A stretch of 64,000 bases of DNA from Paludibacteraceae bacterium (GCA_024401645.1 JAKSKR010000002.1:82455-146454); one strand, 5' to 3'; shown: positions 40,980 through 49,876, counted from the first letter of the stretch. Translations and numbers: made by a program. The notes: generated by a model from the sequence alone, not told the origin.

Positions 40980-41900
40980 ATGAATAATACAAAGAAAACC
41001 GTAGTGTACATTCTAGGCCCAATTGACTTGTATGATGCGTACAAGGCTGGTAAACCCGTAAGGTGGGTGAAGATAGGGCAGACTGAAGTGAAAGCCACCA
41101 CCGACAGCGAAAGTGCGGCAATTAGTAGATGCAAAGAGGTGTGTAAAACAGGCATGAGCGAGATATGCAGGGTTTTTGATCAATTCTCTTTCCCTACCAA
41201 TGGAAAAGTGGACGACAAGATAAGAAGGAAACTTTATAGAATGTGTCCCGAATTGAAATTTTCCGACAATCTCGGTTGCTCTGATGAAAAGGCCATCATG
41301 CCTGGCAGTGAGTTTGTCTATGATGTTACATCGTCGCAAGTCAAGAATGCCATTGTTGCGTATTCTTACGACATCTTGATGGCTGCATTGTCCGAAAGTC
41401 AAGGTGGGGCCAGCCTCGTTTACGAACAATTGAAGGATAATATGAGTTCCGTTGATGAGGACAATGTGGATGAGCAAGAAACCCGTTACACGAAATTTTG
41501 GGAGAAGGTGAACAAATTGTCGAACATGGATTTCCCGAACTATGGCCGGGCTTATGTGAAAAAGGTAAGCCGTCATATAGATTGCTTATATAAGGCGTCC
41601 TTCAACAAGAAAAACAATACAATGTATGTGGAGTTTGAGTCGTTCCGATGGAAAGAAAATAAGAAGGAGTCAAAGACTATGACCAAGTACCGTGACACCA
41701 TACAAGCTGCCATAGACCAGAATCCTCCGGAATGTCAGTTTTTTGGACAGGACCCATTGGTGGGCACCAAACGCAAGGACAAATGGTCGTGGCGTTCCGA
41801 GAGACAAATGAGCGATAACGAGGATGAAAACATCCAGTGGATTGCAGATACCATCAAACTGATGTGGAACTACTTCGAGAATTTGGATTTCAAAAAATAA
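40980..41900 (+). CDS. GIY-YIG/T5orf172-like protein with DUF4268-like C-terminus
   Basis: 306 residues, no signal. The first 110 residues start 'TVVYILGPIDLYDAYKAGKP' then 'WVKIGQT' and 'ISRCKEVCKTG', a spacing that recalls GIY-YIG or T5orf172 nuclease-like domains (YIL ... KIGQT). Residues 165-300 ('RYTKFWEKVNKLSNMDF', 'MYVEFESFRWKENKKESKTMTKYRDTIQAAID', 'WIADTIKLMWNYFENL') follow the pattern of DUF4268, a domain often seen near restriction or defence genes. Both matches are by eye. Preceded by a terminator and a tetranucleotide tract in an accessory stretch, so gated expression and a defence role are possible but unproven. Confidence 0.65.
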   Translation: MNNTKKTVVYILGPIDLYDAYKAGKPVRWVKIGQTEVKATTDSESAAISRCKEVCKTGMSEICRVFDQFSFPTNGKVDDKIRRKLYRMCPELKFSDNLGCSDEKAIMPGSEFVYDVTSSQVKNAIVAYSYDILMAALSESQGGASLVYEQLKDNMSSVDEDNVDEQETRYTKFWEKVNKLSNMDFPNYGRAYVKKVSRHIDCLYKASFNKKNNTMYVEFESFRWKENKKESKTMTKYRDTIQAAIDQNPPECQFFGQDPLVGTKRKDKWSWRSERQMSDNEDENIQWIADTIKLMWNYFENLDFKK

Positions 41901-41907
41901 CAATATC

Positions 41908-42372
41908 ATGAGAAAAAGACTATTAACAACAACCGCCCTACTGTTAGGCTCGCTGTGTGCGAGTGCTGCCGTGCAGTACATGACAGTGGAGCAGAAGAGC
42001 GGGGCGAAGTACAGCTTCCTGTTGAAGGACAACCCCGTTGTCACCTACCAGGGTGGCGAGTTGGTGGTGAACGGCAGTGCCAGCACCAGTTACGCGTTAG
42101 ACGGCGTGAAGAACTACCATTTCACGGAAAGTGACTTGACTGGCGTGGAGACCACCGGTGTGGATATGCTGCGCATAACCACCGATGAGAACACTGTGCT
42201 TGTGGAGAATGCCCCAGCTGGCGCAAAAGTGGTGCTTGTGAATGCTGGCGGTGCAACCGTTGCTGTCGCAACAGCAGACCAAAGCGGCACAGCCACCATT
42301 TCGTTGCCATCTGTCAAGGGCGTGTATGCGCTGACGTTGGACAAGCAATCGTTCAAGCTAATCAGAAATTAA
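41908..42372 (+). CDS. small secreted protein, paralogue of the gene at 53252
   Basis: 154 residues with signal peptide MRKRLLTTTALLLGSLCASA. The mature part has a module 'YMTVEQKSGAKYSFLLKDNPVVTYQGGELVVNG...YALDGVKNYHFTE', then a T9SS-like beta-sandwich end ('AGAKVVLVNAGGATVAV', 'GVYALTLDKQSFKLIRN'). The protein at 53252 shares both parts. Such small modules often accompany Fib_succ_major proteins, as here with the gene 30 bp downstream. Likely exported; function unknown. Confidence 0.72.
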   Translation: MRKRLLTTTALLLGSLCASAAVQYMTVEQKSGAKYSFLLKDNPVVTYQGGELVVNGSASTSYALDGVKNYHFTESDLTGVETTGVDMLRITTDENTVLVENAPAGAKVVLVNAGGATVAVATADQSGTATISLPSVKGVYALTLDKQSFKLIRN

Positions 42373-42402
42373 AACAAACAACAAACTAAAACAGGAAACA
42401 AC

Positions 42403-43206
42403 ATGAAGAAACTTATACTCTCATCATTAGCAATGGCATCGCTGGCGTTTGCAGCGAATGCGGTGACCAACATGTGCGTAAAGACCGCCGACGGCAAGGT
42501 GGTGAAATATGACGTGGAGAACGTCGCAGAAGTTTACTACGAGGAAACTACCGAAACCCCAACCGACCAGGGCGTGACGGTTAGCGGCAAGGAAGGCATC
42601 TACACCTATGTAGACCTTGGCCTGGAGAGCGGCACCAAGTGGGCAACCTACAACGTAGGTGCCACCAAACCTACCGAATATGGCGACTACTTCGCCTGGG
42701 GCGAGACCAAGCCGAAAGAGGACTACAGCTGGGAAACTTACAAGTGGTGCAATGGCGATGAAACCAGCCTGACAAAATACAACACAAAAAGCGATTACGG
42801 CACCGTAGACAACAAGAAGGTGTTGGATGCTGAAGATGACGCAGCCACTGCGAACTGGGGCAGTGCATGGCGCATGCCGACACCGGTGGAACAGAGAGAG
42901 TTGCTAGAAGGTTGCGACTGGGAGTGGGTTGTGGACTTCAACGGCAGTGGCGTGAACGGCCAGTTGGGCACCTCTAAGAAGAACGGCAACACCATATTCC
43001 TGCCCGCCGCCGAGCTCTCTGGTTTTGAAGGGTTCGCTGCAAGCTCCTATTGTTCGTCTTTGCTCGATGAGGACATGCCGTACTACGTGTACCAACTCAG
43101 CTCCACCTGCTACTTGGACTACAGCTACTCGGACCACAACTACTTCGGCTGCAACGATAACGGCTACCGTGACAGAGCTCATAGCGTCCGTGCGGTTTTG
43201 AGATAG
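42403..43206 (+). CDS. secreted Fib_succ_major-type domain protein
   Basis: 267 residues with signal peptide MKKLILSSLAMASLAFAANA. A short N-terminal module ('MCVKTADGKVVKYDVENVAEVYY') resembles the start of the 41908 product. The main domain starts 'YVDLGLESGTKWATYNVGA', continues 'YGDYFAWGETKPKEDYSWETY' and ends 'YRDRAHSVRAVLR', the full Fibrobacter-type major domain. It is GC-rich and in the same transcript as 41908. Probably surface-associated; ligand unknown. A structured GC-rich stretch (43207-43310) and a terminator follow. Confidence 0.8.
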   Translation: MKKLILSSLAMASLAFAANAVTNMCVKTADGKVVKYDVENVAEVYYEETTETPTDQGVTVSGKEGIYTYVDLGLESGTKWATYNVGATKPTEYGDYFAWGETKPKEDYSWETYKWCNGDETSLTKYNTKSDYGTVDNKKVLDAEDDAATANWGSAWRMPTPVEQRELLEGCDWEWVVDFNGSGVNGQLGTSKKNGNTIFLPAAELSGFEGFAASSYCSSLLDEDMPYYVYQLSSTCYLDYSYSDHNYFGCNDNGYRDRAHSVRAVLR

Positions 43207-43257
43207 CGTCCATAGTCCCTCCCCGCAAGGCGGACCCAGCCGCCGACCCAACCCACT

Positions 43258-43279
43258 CGGGTGGCTCCCAAGCCACCCG
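43258..43279. repeat. GC-rich hairpin after the Fib_succ gene
   Basis: CGGGTGGCT (43258-43266) pairs perfectly with AGCCACCCG (43271-43279). No T-tract follows, so it is not a standard terminator. Confidence 0.55.
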
Positions 43280-43371
43280 TAGCGCAGGGAGAACAGATGA
43301 ATCGAACAAAGGAATAAATAATTAAAGATACAAATAATAAAGAGGAAAACATTTTTTCTCAATCAAGCCAA

Positions 43372-43404
43372 GGTGGCACTGCTCAACAGCGGTGCCGCCT
43401 TTTT
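43372..43404 (+). terminator. terminator of the 41908-43206 pair
   Basis: GGTGGCAC (43372-43379) pairs with GTGCCGCC (43392-43399, one G-U), followed by TTTTTT. Confidence 0.78.
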
Positions 43405-43722
43405 TATGTACACCTTTACCAGAAATGGTTGAGGAAGTTCAAGCTTGAGGTCAGTATGACCGAGTCGTATGATCCGTATGCGAACGCTGTCGCAGAACGC
43501 GTCAACGGTATCCTTAAACAAGAGTTCCTATTGGAAGAGTACGACTTGTCCCTAGAGGAGATGAAGAAGGTTGTAAAGGATGCGGTTAACACGTATAACA
43601 CCAAGAGGCCACATTACTCTTGCGGATACCTCACTCCTGAACAGATGCACTCTCAATGCGAAGTAAAAATGAAAACTTACAAAAAATCACACCGTTGTTG
43701 GGCTAGCCCAACAACGGTGTGA
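43399..43722 (+). pseudogene. IS3-family transposase remnant (C-terminal part of OrfB)
   Basis: The frame reads 'YQKWLRKFKLEVSMTESYDPYANAVAERVNGILKQEFLLEEYDLSL' and 'NTKRPHYSCGYLTPEQMHSQ', the end of an IS3-type DDE integrase core with the final catalytic Glu region (NAVAERVNGILKQEF). About the first two thirds of OrfB, all of OrfA and the left terminal repeat are missing, and the fragment starts right at a terminator for the preceding genes. Not functional. The 3' end runs into a perfect palindrome. It marks past insertion at the edge of the accessory stretch. Confidence 0.85.
43687..43722 (-). terminator. 36-bp perfect palindrome, likely terminator of the GH13 gene
   Basis: TCACACCGTTGTTGGGCT and its exact reverse complement are joined with no spacer (centre CTAG). 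Six A on its left give a T-tract for minus-strand transcripts from the amylase gene, which ends 98 bp away. It overlaps the stop of the transposase remnant. Confidence 0.72.
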
Positions 43723-43820
43723 TAGAAGTTATTAACTTTGTCCTATAATCAAATTAACTATGTAACGGATTTTTAGGACTAGTCATATAAGAATGCTTAT
43801 AAAAAACTTCTTAATGTCAG

Positions 43821-45503
43821 TTACTTAAGTGTAATCTTCCAAATAACACCGCTGTTTGCCGCAATGCTCATTGCAACAGGTGTTTCAGGTGTAAGTAACA
43901 TTTTACGGCTTTCGCCACCAATCAGTTCCTTGGCTGCATATTCCTTGTTGGCAGTAATGCCAAGGTGTTCAAATGCGTGCTCTGCAATGTTAACGGTTAT
44001 GTTAACGTCGGCATCTTCGAAGTTGCTGACAATAAGAAGCAAGTCCTTATCTTTCTTTCTTAAGAATACGTATTGCTTGGTCGAGTTGAAGTCTTGGTTC
44101 TCGTAGTTGCAGTACATTAGGTCGAAGAATTCACCTTCGGCAATAGCCTTTTCCTTGTTGCAGATGTTGAGCAACTTGGCGTAACGTTTCTGCAAGGCTT
44201 TCTGTGCAGCGGTCAACTTCTTGCCGTCCATTTTACCTTCGTTCACCCAGTTGCGGATGCTTTCAACACTCCAGTAGTCGAAGATGGTGGTTCTACCGTC
44301 GCGTCCGCTAAAGCCTTCCTCGTCCATACCGGCTTCGCCAAGTTCCTGGCCGCAGTAAATCATAACCGGACCCTTGGTCATGCTGGCGCTAATCAGCATG
44401 GCTGGCATGGCTTTTTCTGCATTGCCTGCAAAGAAGTCCGACGCAATTCGCTGTTCGTCGTGGTTTTCCAAGAAGTTCAGCAAGCGGTCTTCAAGGTCTG
44501 GGTGGCTCTGCCAGCAGAAGGTGATGTTGCTGGTTGGCTGTTCGCCACGAATAACGGCACGTAGGGTGTCGTATAGGCCTACCTTGTCGTAAAGGTAGTC
44601 GAAGTGGCCGTCGAAGAGGTACATGCCATATTGGCTCGGATTGTAGGTCTCGGCAATGAAGATGAGCTCGGGATATTCGTTCTTTACTTGTGGAATGGTC
44701 CATTGCCAGAATTCTACTGGCACCATTTCTGCCATGTCGCAACGGAAACCGTCAATGCCCTTTTTTGCCCAGAACAAGAGAATGTCGCGCATCTTCACCC
44801 ATGTGCTTGGGGTTGGGAAGAAGTCGCGGTAGCCGTTGTTGTAGTCTACGCCATAGTTAAGCTTAACGGTTTCGTACCAGTCGTTTACCGATGGCGTATT
44901 CCAAAAACAGTCGTTTCCGGTTACCTTTGCCGGAAATTCGTTGTAGGCTTCTGCACCTTCTACCTGCTGGCATGGCACGAATGGCTGGTCGGGTATGTAG
45001 TAGAAATTGTTGTCGCGGTTATACGAAACGCTGGTTACGTCGTCTTCTCCAAGGTCACGCACGCCCTTTGGCTTGGCATCGCTTCCATACTGGCGGGCAA
45101 CGTGGTTTGGCACAAAGTCCATAATCACCTTAAGGCCTGCTTCGTGGCTGCGTTTAACTAGGGCTTCAAACTCTTTAACTCGGTTCTTTACGGTGGTGGC
45201 CAGGTCTGGGTCTATGTCGTAGTAGTCCTTAATGGCGTATGGCGAACCTGCCTTTCCTTTAACAACAATAGGATTGTCTTTCTTTATGCCGTTCTTGCTG
45301 TAGTCGGTTTGGGTGGCGTGCTCAATTACACCGGTGTACCAAATGTGGGTGGCACCTAGTTTCTTGATCGATTCTAATGCTTTTTCGCTGAAATCGGCGA
45401 ATTTTCCGCAACCATTCTGCTTCAAACTTCCGCTTTTAACATTTGCGGCGTTCTGGTTTCCAAACAAACGGGGCAGTACTTGGTAGATGACAATCTTATC
45501 CAT
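43821..45503 (-). CDS. GH13 alpha-amylase family enzyme, cytoplasmic
   Basis: 560 residues, no signal peptide. GH13 regions are visible: region I 'VIMDFVPNHVA', region II 'GIDGFRCDMAEMV' with the nucleophile Asp, region III 'IFIAETYNP' with the acid Glu, region IV 'FLENHDEQR' with the transition-state Asp. A C-terminal beta domain ends the protein. Cytoplasmic location suggests work on imported maltodextrin or glycogen. The subfamily is not deducible by eye. Transcribed alone; TATTTTTG (45616-45609 on the minus strand) is a possible -7 box. Confidence 0.9.
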   Translation of the reverse strand: MDKIVIYQVLPRLFGNQNAANVKSGSLKQNGCGKFADFSEKALESIKKLGATHIWYTGVIEHATQTDYSKNGIKKDNPIVVKGKAGSPYAIKDYYDIDPDLATTVKNRVKEFEALVKRSHEAGLKVIMDFVPNHVARQYGSDAKPKGVRDLGEDDVTSVSYNRDNNFYYIPDQPFVPCQQVEGAEAYNEFPAKVTGNDCFWNTPSVNDWYETVKLNYGVDYNNGYRDFFPTPSTWVKMRDILLFWAKKGIDGFRCDMAEMVPVEFWQWTIPQVKNEYPELIFIAETYNPSQYGMYLFDGHFDYLYDKVGLYDTLRAVIRGEQPTSNITFCWQSHPDLEDRLLNFLENHDEQRIASDFFAGNAEKAMPAMLISASMTKGPVMIYCGQELGEAGMDEEGFSGRDGRTTIFDYWSVESIRNWVNEGKMDGKKLTAAQKALQKRYAKLLNICNKEKAIAEGEFFDLMYCNYENQDFNSTKQYVFLRKKDKDLLLIVSNFEDADVNITVNIAEHAFEHLGITANKEYAAKELIGGESRKMLLTPETPVAMSIAANSGVIWKITLK

Positions 45504-45764
45504 ATTGTTTATTTAAGAGTTTTTTTATTCGGTTTGTGCCTTAATTAAATTGAATTGTAATGTTTAGGGGTTTGGTTCCTTAAATGAAACTCAAAAAAAG
45601 AACTGTTGCAAAAATAAGTGATTTTGTTAACTTTTTTTCTTTGATTTCCATTTATTTTTTAACACTTTGCGCTTTTGGTCATATTTGTGGCCTATTTGAA
45701 TGCTTTCTGTCTATGTTCATTCACTTTTTATTGTAAATTTGTCCCAACCAACTCTCGCTTATTC

Positions 45765-46295
45765 ATGCTTAAGAACGATACCATATACTTGCGTGCGCTT
45801 GAAGGGGAAGATGTCCCTTTCTTGTATGCCATGGAGAACGATGCTTCCATTTGGGAGGCGGGCTCCAACATTCAGCCGTTTTCGGCGCACACGTTGCGCG
45901 ATTATGTTGCCTCGCAACAGTCCGACATCTATGCCGACAAGCAGTTGCGCCTGGTTATTTGTCTAGCCAATGGCAATAAACCTGTGGGCATGGTCGACTT
46001 GTACGATTTTTCGCCGCGTCACCTCCATTCATGGGTGGCTATTATGGTGGCTAGGGAACACCAGGGTAGGGGGGTGGCACGTATGGCATTAGACCTTTTG
46101 GCTGATTATGCTTTCCACTTCTTGCACATTCGTGTGCTGATGAGTATGGTTGCCGAAGACAATGAGCCGTCAATCAAGCTTTTTGGCGCAGCTGGCTATA
46201 GGCAATGCGGTCTCTTCCCTTCGTTCTATTTAAGAGATTCCCGCCCGGTTAATGGTCTTTGCTTGTGCCTAACAAAACCCGAAAACTTGACGTAA
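45765..46295 (+). CDS. GNAT N-acetyltransferase (RimJ/L-like)
   Basis: 176 residues from MLKNDTIYLRALEGEDVPFLY; the frame is open 30 residues further, but TAAATTTG at 45734-45741, a likely -7 box, lies there. The GNAT acetyl-CoA loop is 'VAREHQGRGVARMALDLLADYAF' (Q/RxxGxG/A), followed by 'VLMSMVAEDNEPSIKLFGAAGYRQCG'. The 'IYLRALEGEDVPFLYAMEND' opening is typical of RimL/SpeG-type enzymes that modify protein N-termini, antibiotics or polyamines. Substrate unknown. A terminator overlaps the stop codon. Confidence 0.87.
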   Translation: MLKNDTIYLRALEGEDVPFLYAMENDASIWEAGSNIQPFSAHTLRDYVASQQSDIYADKQLRLVICLANGNKPVGMVDLYDFSPRHLHSWVAIMVAREHQGRGVARMALDLLADYAFHFLHIRVLMSMVAEDNEPSIKLFGAAGYRQCGLFPSFYLRDSRPVNGLCLCLTKPENLT

Positions 46296-46308
46296 ATCAA
46301 GTTTTTTG
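46283..46308 (+). terminator. terminator overlapping the GNAT stop codon
   Basis: AAACTTGA (46283-46290), loop CGTAAA, TCAAGTTT (46297-46304), then TTTT. The last codons form the left arm. Confidence 0.75.
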
Positions 46309-46327
46309 CAATTTTTTCTCGAAAATG

Positions 46328-46440
46328 TTTGGTAGATTAAAATAATATTCGCACTTTTGTAGTGCAAACAAAACAGATAGATTTTTCATAGTTAAGGTTA
46401 ATGGTGTTGGGACGTTGTGATAACGTCCCAACATTTTTTT
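46328..46440 (+). ncRNA. possible short transcript with promoter and terminator
   Basis: TTTG (46328-46331), 20 bp, CACTTTTG (46352-46359) is one base from consensus. About 45 bp later TGTTGGGACGTT (46405-46416) and AACGTCCCAACA (46422-46433) form a perfect 12-bp stem followed by seven T. A transcript of about 75 nt would contain no open frame of note. The rest of this 309-bp gene-free gap holds a dispersed repeat copy and a small palindrome. Confidence 0.35.
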
Positions 46441-46473
46441 ATAGGAGTGACCATACTTCATCATAAATACATC

Positions 46474-46508
46474 ATAAGAATTTTTTCGTAAAATATTTAA
46501 ATAGCTTC
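46474..46508 (-). repeat. copy of the GAAGCTGTTTAAA repeat, minus orientation
   Basis: On the minus strand it starts GAAGCTATTTAAATATTT and continues TACGAAAAAATTCTTATG, matching the element at 20906 and, more closely at its far end, that at 48084. Confidence 0.6.
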
Positions 46509-46569
46509 TAAACTATGGCGGTTCAATTTTAGTGTTTTTCTTTGTTTATACTCTTTTCCATACTAAATT

Positions 46570-46585
46570 TACAATCGTAATTGTA
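46570..46585. promoter_or_regulatory. small palindrome before the transglutaminase-like gene
   Basis: TACAAT (46570-46575), CGTA, ATTGTA (46580-46585), 20 bp before the ATG at 46605. It could be an operator. Confidence 0.35.
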
Positions 46586-46604
46586 CAAGAACGAATGTGT
46601 GTAA

Positions 46605-48062
46605 ATGAGTAGTTCTCCTATTAAAATAACACTGTGCGCTATATTTTTAGCCGTATCTTCATTGCTTCATTCCGCCCCAAACAGGAAATTCTATAGAGAA
46701 TATGCCAAACAAGCCTTAATTAGAGAAATTGGCCAAGATTCCAGCTCTAGGGAAGCCTTCAACTTGAAATTCAAGAACAAACCGTTCTGCCCAGAAAACA
46801 ACATTCAAGATGTTGACATACCCAAAGAACACCTCACTTCTACTTATGACCTTGCCAACTACATTATGGAACACTACCAGTCAGACACCATGCGGCTTTG
46901 GGTACTGATGGACTGGATTTCCAACAATGTGCGGTACGACATTAATTTGTCGGACTCCCAATCGAATAAATCCCAAAAGCAGCTTGCCGAATGGACCTTA
47001 AAGCATAAGAAAGGAGTCTGTGCGCATTTCGAGGCTTTGTTTTCTTTCACCGCGAAACATATGGGCATTGAAATTCACACTGTTATAGGCTATACCAGAG
47101 AAAATCTGCATAAAAGGGTCGGAATACACTGGTTAAGAGATTTCGGGTCTTACTACGACTCCAAATACTCAAAGTTGAGAAAGAAATTTCTCCCGCTTAC
47201 CATTCAATTCAGACAAGGCAAGAATGACCGGAATGGCCATGTCTGGAGTGTGTGCAAATTAGGAGACAACTATCATGTTTTCGACCCGACATGGGCGGCC
47301 ATGGTTAAACATAAGTATCAGGCAAGGATTGAAACAAAGTCTTACGACAATGTGAGATATTGTGTCTTGGAAATGCGCAGAGACAATAAGGTTGAGTATG
47401 CCAAGACAATAAGCAATGAGTCTGTTTCGCTATCGAAAGACACCACAGTCGCTTTCAAAAGAAATAAGTTCTACTACTTCATGTGCGAAGACAATAAATG
47501 GCACTACATGAACCTACAGCCGTTTGACCCGATTTACAGATTCCAGAAAAAGCCATATAGTAATTTCCGTTTCGACCACTTTTATGAAAGAGGATATAAA
47601 AAGGACAAATACGCAGCCGAAAGGAACATAGTTGTACCCGATTCTGCCTACCAATATGCCCTAAATTGCCATTACTACAAAAACGATATTGAGCAAGCCA
47701 TCGACTGCCTTAATAGAATGAATGCGGAAAAAGGCATTGGCAACACCTATGTTAGGGAGCACAGGCACTACCTTGAGGCAAAAATTGACAAGCATTTCTA
47801 CCAAGAGGGTGAGAAACTGACTGCCACTGCCTTAAAATCGTTCAATAAGGCATACGCCATGATCAGTGGAAATAACATGAAACCCGAAAACATACCCACC
47901 ATAAAACAACTGATTACTTCTTGTGAAACAGATATACGAATAGCCAACACTCACTTTAGAAAGATGAATAGCAGAAGCTATAGGAAATCGGCAAACAGGA
48001 AAATAAAGGGAAATAATAAAATCCTCTTCGAAATAGAGATGATTAGAAAGAAGATATATTAA
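46605..48062 (+). CDS. secreted transglutaminase-like protein
   Basis: 485 residues with an N-terminal signal (MSSSPIKITLCAIFLAVSSLLHSA). The transglutaminase/protease-like triad is present: Cys in 'KHKKGVCAHFEALFSFTAKHMGIE', His in 'NDRNGHVWSVCKL' and Asp in 'YHVFDPTWAAM'. The preceding 'LWVLMDWISNNVRYD' is also typical. The C-terminal 220 residues are basic and helical and match nothing I know. It is more AT-rich than its neighbours, and the 3' end contains a tandem copy of AAGAAGATATAT. Probably a periplasmic or surface peptidase or crosslinker; substrate unknown. Confidence 0.8.
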   Translation: MSSSPIKITLCAIFLAVSSLLHSAPNRKFYREYAKQALIREIGQDSSSREAFNLKFKNKPFCPENNIQDVDIPKEHLTSTYDLANYIMEHYQSDTMRLWVLMDWISNNVRYDINLSDSQSNKSQKQLAEWTLKHKKGVCAHFEALFSFTAKHMGIEIHTVIGYTRENLHKRVGIHWLRDFGSYYDSKYSKLRKKFLPLTIQFRQGKNDRNGHVWSVCKLGDNYHVFDPTWAAMVKHKYQARIETKSYDNVRYCVLEMRRDNKVEYAKTISNESVSLSKDTTVAFKRNKFYYFMCEDNKWHYMNLQPFDPIYRFQKKPYSNFRFDHFYERGYKKDKYAAERNIVVPDSAYQYALNCHYYKNDIEQAIDCLNRMNAEKGIGNTYVREHRHYLEAKIDKHFYQEGEKLTATALKSFNKAYAMISGNNMKPENIPTIKQLITSCETDIRIANTHFRKMNSRSYRKSANRKIKGNNKILFEIEMIRKKIY

Positions 48063-48083
48063 AAAGAAGATATATAAGGTCCA

Positions 48084-48119
48084 ATAAGAATTCCTTCGTA
48101 ATATTTTTAAAGCGCATCT
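48084..48119 (-). repeat. divergent copy of the GAAGCTGTTTAAA repeat, minus orientation
   Basis: On the minus strand: AGATGCGCTTTAAAAATA then TTACGAAGGAATTCTTAT. It shares TTACGAAnnAATTCTTAT with the copy at 46474. Confidence 0.5.
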
Positions 48120-48153
48120 TAACCTTTTTCCGTACCTTTGTAAAAAAATACTT

Positions 48154-48552
48154 ATGGCAAAGAAAGAATATATTTTAGCAAACCGCGAATGGCTTGAACA
48201 AAAGGCCAAGGAAGATGGTGTGTTAGCCCTACCTAAAGGCATTTATTATAAGGTTTTGGCATCTGGCGATCCTTCAAGCCGCCAACCAACCCCAAACAGC
48301 ATGGTTACTGCCCACTACCGTGGCAAAACCATCAACGGCAAGCAGTTCGACAGCAGTTTTGGCGGTCACCCTTTCACTTGTCGCTTGTCTGACCTTATTG
48401 AAGGTTGGATTATAGCCATGCAGCAGATGCACGTTGGCGACCGTTGGGAATTGTACATCCCACAAGAAATGGGCTACGGATTGTTCAACCAACCTTGCAT
48501 TCCTGGTGGCTCAACCCTCATTTTCGAGGTTGAACTTCTTGGCGTTTCCTAA
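48154..48552 (+). CDS. FKBP-type peptidyl-prolyl cis-trans isomerase
   Basis: 132 residues. The FKBP core is clear: 'VTAHYRGKTINGKQFDSSFGG', 'LIEGWIIAMQQMHVGDRWELYIPQEMGYG', 'CIPGGSTLIFEVELLGV'. A short helical N-terminus without signal precedes it, so it is probably cytoplasmic. It speeds proline isomerisation in folding proteins. TACCTTTG (48133-48140) is its likely -7 box. It stands just upstream of serB in the same direction, 55 bp apart. Confidence 0.93.
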   Translation: MAKKEYILANREWLEQKAKEDGVLALPKGIYYKVLASGDPSSRQPTPNSMVTAHYRGKTINGKQFDSSFGGHPFTCRLSDLIEGWIIAMQQMHVGDRWELYIPQEMGYGLFNQPCIPGGSTLIFEVELLGVS

Positions 48553-48607
48553 ACGCTTCTCTCTCTAATGCAAGTCGTTTAACCCTTTCGGCTCAATTAC
48601 TACATTC

Positions 48608-49825
48608 ATGATACAAGAACAAATACTTATTCGTATAACCGGTCAAGACCGTCCGGGCCTAACTGCTTCTGTCATGTCCATTTTGGCGCGTTACAACGCT
48701 CAAATTCTCGACATTGGCCAAGCCGATATTCACAGCACGCTCTCATTGGGTATCCTCATCCGCATCGACGAAGACCACTCGGGTCGTGTCATGAAGGAAC
48801 TCTTGTTTAAGGCCACCGAATTGGGCGTCAACATTGGTTTTGCTCCAATTACCGACGACGATTACGAGGCGTGGGTAGGCCAGCAGGGTAAGAACCGTTT
48901 CATTCTTACACTGATTGGTCGTTCGCTTTCTGCGGCGCAAATTGAGGCTGCAACACGCATCATTGCCGATCAGGGCTTGAACATCGACTCCATTCTGCGT
49001 CTTACCGGTCGTGTCTCCATTAAGCATGCCGATAAGAATACCCGTGCCTGCATCGAGTTCTCGTTGCGTGGCACCCCTGCCGACAAGGCTAAACTGCAGT
49101 CCGACCTCATGCACCTGTCTTCTTCTATGGACTTCGACTTCTCGTTCCAGAGTGACGATATGTTCCGCCGTAGCCGACGACTCATCTGTTTCGATATGGA
49201 TTCAACTCTCATCCAAACCGAGTGTATCGACGAACTCGCCGAAAGGGCTGGTGTGGGCGACAAGGTCAAGGCAATTACCGAAAGTGCCATGAGGGGCGAG
49301 ATTGACTTTAAGGAAAGCTTTACCCAACGTGTGGCATTGCTGAAGGGGCTCGACGTTTCTGTAATGCAGGAAATTGCCGACAATCTGCCTATCACCGAAG
49401 GTGTCGACCGTTTGATGAAGGTGCTTAAGCGCTGCGGCTATAAGATTGCCATCCTCAGCGGTGGATTCTCGTTCTTTGGCGAACACCTACAGCGTCGTTT
49501 TGGTATCGATTATGTCTATGCCAACAACCTCGAGGTTGATGAAAACGGTAAACTCACTGGTCGCTTCTTGGGCGACGTGGTCGACGGGCACCGCAAGGCT
49601 GAATTGCTGAAACTTATTGCACAGGTCGAAAAGGTGAACTTGGCACAGACCATTGCTGTGGGCGATGGTGCCAACGACCTCCCTATGCTTGGCGAGGCTG
49701 GCCTCGGCATTGCCTTCCATGCTAAACCTCGTGTGGTTGCCAATGCCAAGCAGAGCATCAACACCATTGGTCTCGACGGCGTGCTTTACTTCCTAGGCTT
49801 CAAAGACAGTTACATGGACGTGTAA
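48608..49825 (+). CDS. serB: phosphoserine phosphatase SerB with tandem ACT domains
   Basis: 405 residues. The N-terminal 180 residues contain two ACT-like domains ('IRITGQDRPGLTASVMSILARYNAQILDIGQ' and 'FILTLIGRSLSAAQIEAATRII'), which usually bind serine for feedback. The HAD phosphatase follows with 'CFDMDSTLIQTECIDELAE' (nucleophile DMDST), 'ILSGGFSFFGEHLQ' and 'AVGDGANDLPMLGEAGLGIAF'. It performs the last step of serine biosynthesis. Length and motifs are complete. Confidence 0.95.
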   Translation: MIQEQILIRITGQDRPGLTASVMSILARYNAQILDIGQADIHSTLSLGILIRIDEDHSGRVMKELLFKATELGVNIGFAPITDDDYEAWVGQQGKNRFILTLIGRSLSAAQIEAATRIIADQGLNIDSILRLTGRVSIKHADKNTRACIEFSLRGTPADKAKLQSDLMHLSSSMDFDFSFQSDDMFRRSRRLICFDMDSTLIQTECIDELAERAGVGDKVKAITESAMRGEIDFKESFTQRVALLKGLDVSVMQEIADNLPITEGVDRLMKVLKRCGYKIAILSGGFSFFGEHLQRRFGIDYVYANNLEVDENGKLTGRFLGDVVDGHRKAELLKLIAQVEKVNLAQTIAVGDGANDLPMLGEAGLGIAFHAKPRVVANAKQSINTIGLDGVLYFLGFKDSYMDV

Positions 49826-49876
49826 TTTTTATAAGTTTCACCAAAAATATCAAGAAAACTTATTTACATTTGTAAC

